Source of the DNA: Levilactobacillus zymae DSM 19395 | GTDB lineage: Bacteria; Bacillota; Bacilli; Lactobacillales; Lactobacillaceae | Assembly: GCF_001434115.1 (NCBI RefSeq) | Contig: NZ_AZDW01000058.1 | Coordinates: 31,363-83,468, forward strand | DNA: 52,106 nt | Direction of reading: 5' to 3' | Part shown: piece after piece, positions 52,018 through 52,106 of the stretch | How the letters are laid out: each line of letters opens with the position of its first letter | Position numbering within the stretch: the stretch's first letter is position 1 | Program-made: the position numbers and the translations under genes | The notes under the pieces: generated by a model | Database searches by the model: none | What the model was told of the DNA's origin: nothing | Seen by the model: only the letters and a program-made list of their open reading frames with translations

Positions 52018-52106
52018 GTGAATTCCTCCTCTGGAAAATAGATTAATAACCTGAAACTTGAAAGTATGAAGACAGACTGATCCCTTGGTATCACAGGACA
52101 TATTTT

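Overview
The window looks like a chromosomal stretch of a GC-rich lactobacillus, most likely from the Levilactobacillus part of the Lactobacillaceae. This is inferred from the gene set, not from a database search. The pointers are the split beta-galactosidase lacL/lacM with a TTG start, strong GGAGG ribosome sites, PyrR and T-box leaders, catabolite (cre-like) boxes, a type II-A CRISPR locus with tracrRNA between cas9 and cas1, and many small secreted proteins with SP-AxA signal peptides. There are no rRNAs, no insertion sequences and no prophage.

Layout. 1-3060: an MFS transporter and a stand-alone pyrF-pyrE operon behind a PyrR attenuator. 3090-4930: three small secreted or membrane proteins. 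4956-7030: an orphan oligopeptide-binding protein under a T-box riboswitch. 7200-9100: a zinc-ribbon PrsW-type membrane protease and a secreted amidase. 9208-14200: a phosphonate-type ABC transporter operon (phnD, phnC, two phnE) ending in a cytoplasmic 5'-nucleotidase-like phosphatase. 14400-17600: a degenerate SDR, a MerR regulator, a DeoR/SorC regulator and deoC. 17630-22870: aldo/keto reductase, an MFS-HIT-SDR operon, and a divergent AraC regulator with an ASCH-like protein. 22970-27440: NADH oxidase, secreted 5'-nucleotidase, glycerol facilitator. 27600-30650: lacLM. 30820-38260: type II-A CRISPR-Cas with cas9, tracrRNA, cas1, cas2, csn2 and an array of 20 repeats and 19 spacers. 38300-43460: ribokinase, HxlR and LacI regulators, tRNA-Gln, a methyltransferase and a nucleoside hydrolase. 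43500-52106: an arylsulfotransferase-like lipoprotein, acyltransferase plus acyl-CoA ligase, glycerate kinase, a TetR regulator with its target, and an NlpC/P60 wall hydrolase.

How the genes fit together. Much of the window concerns nucleotide and pentose salvage: a secreted and a cytoplasmic nucleotidase, a nucleoside hydrolase, ribokinase, deoC with its regulator, and pyrFE for de novo UMP. cre-like boxes sit before lacL, rbsK, the secreted nucleotidase and the MFS-HIT-SDR operon, which suggests carbon-catabolite control.

The most striking points are in the CRISPR locus. cas1 carries an in-frame TAG at codon 116, in an otherwise full-length gene whose three catalytic residues remain. cas9 keeps every nuclease residue, but its last ~500 bases, encoding the PAM-interacting end, are far more AT-rich than the rest, as if this end had been swapped. 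The interference machinery therefore looks intact while spacer acquisition looks broken. A second gene (DUF4097-like, near 50206) is also split by one in-frame stop. I found no clearly unprecedented multi-gene system. The best candidates for something under-described are the phnDCEE-phosphatase operon, the MFS-HIT-SDR/AraC-ASCH divergon, and the acyltransferase/acyl-CoA-ligase pair.
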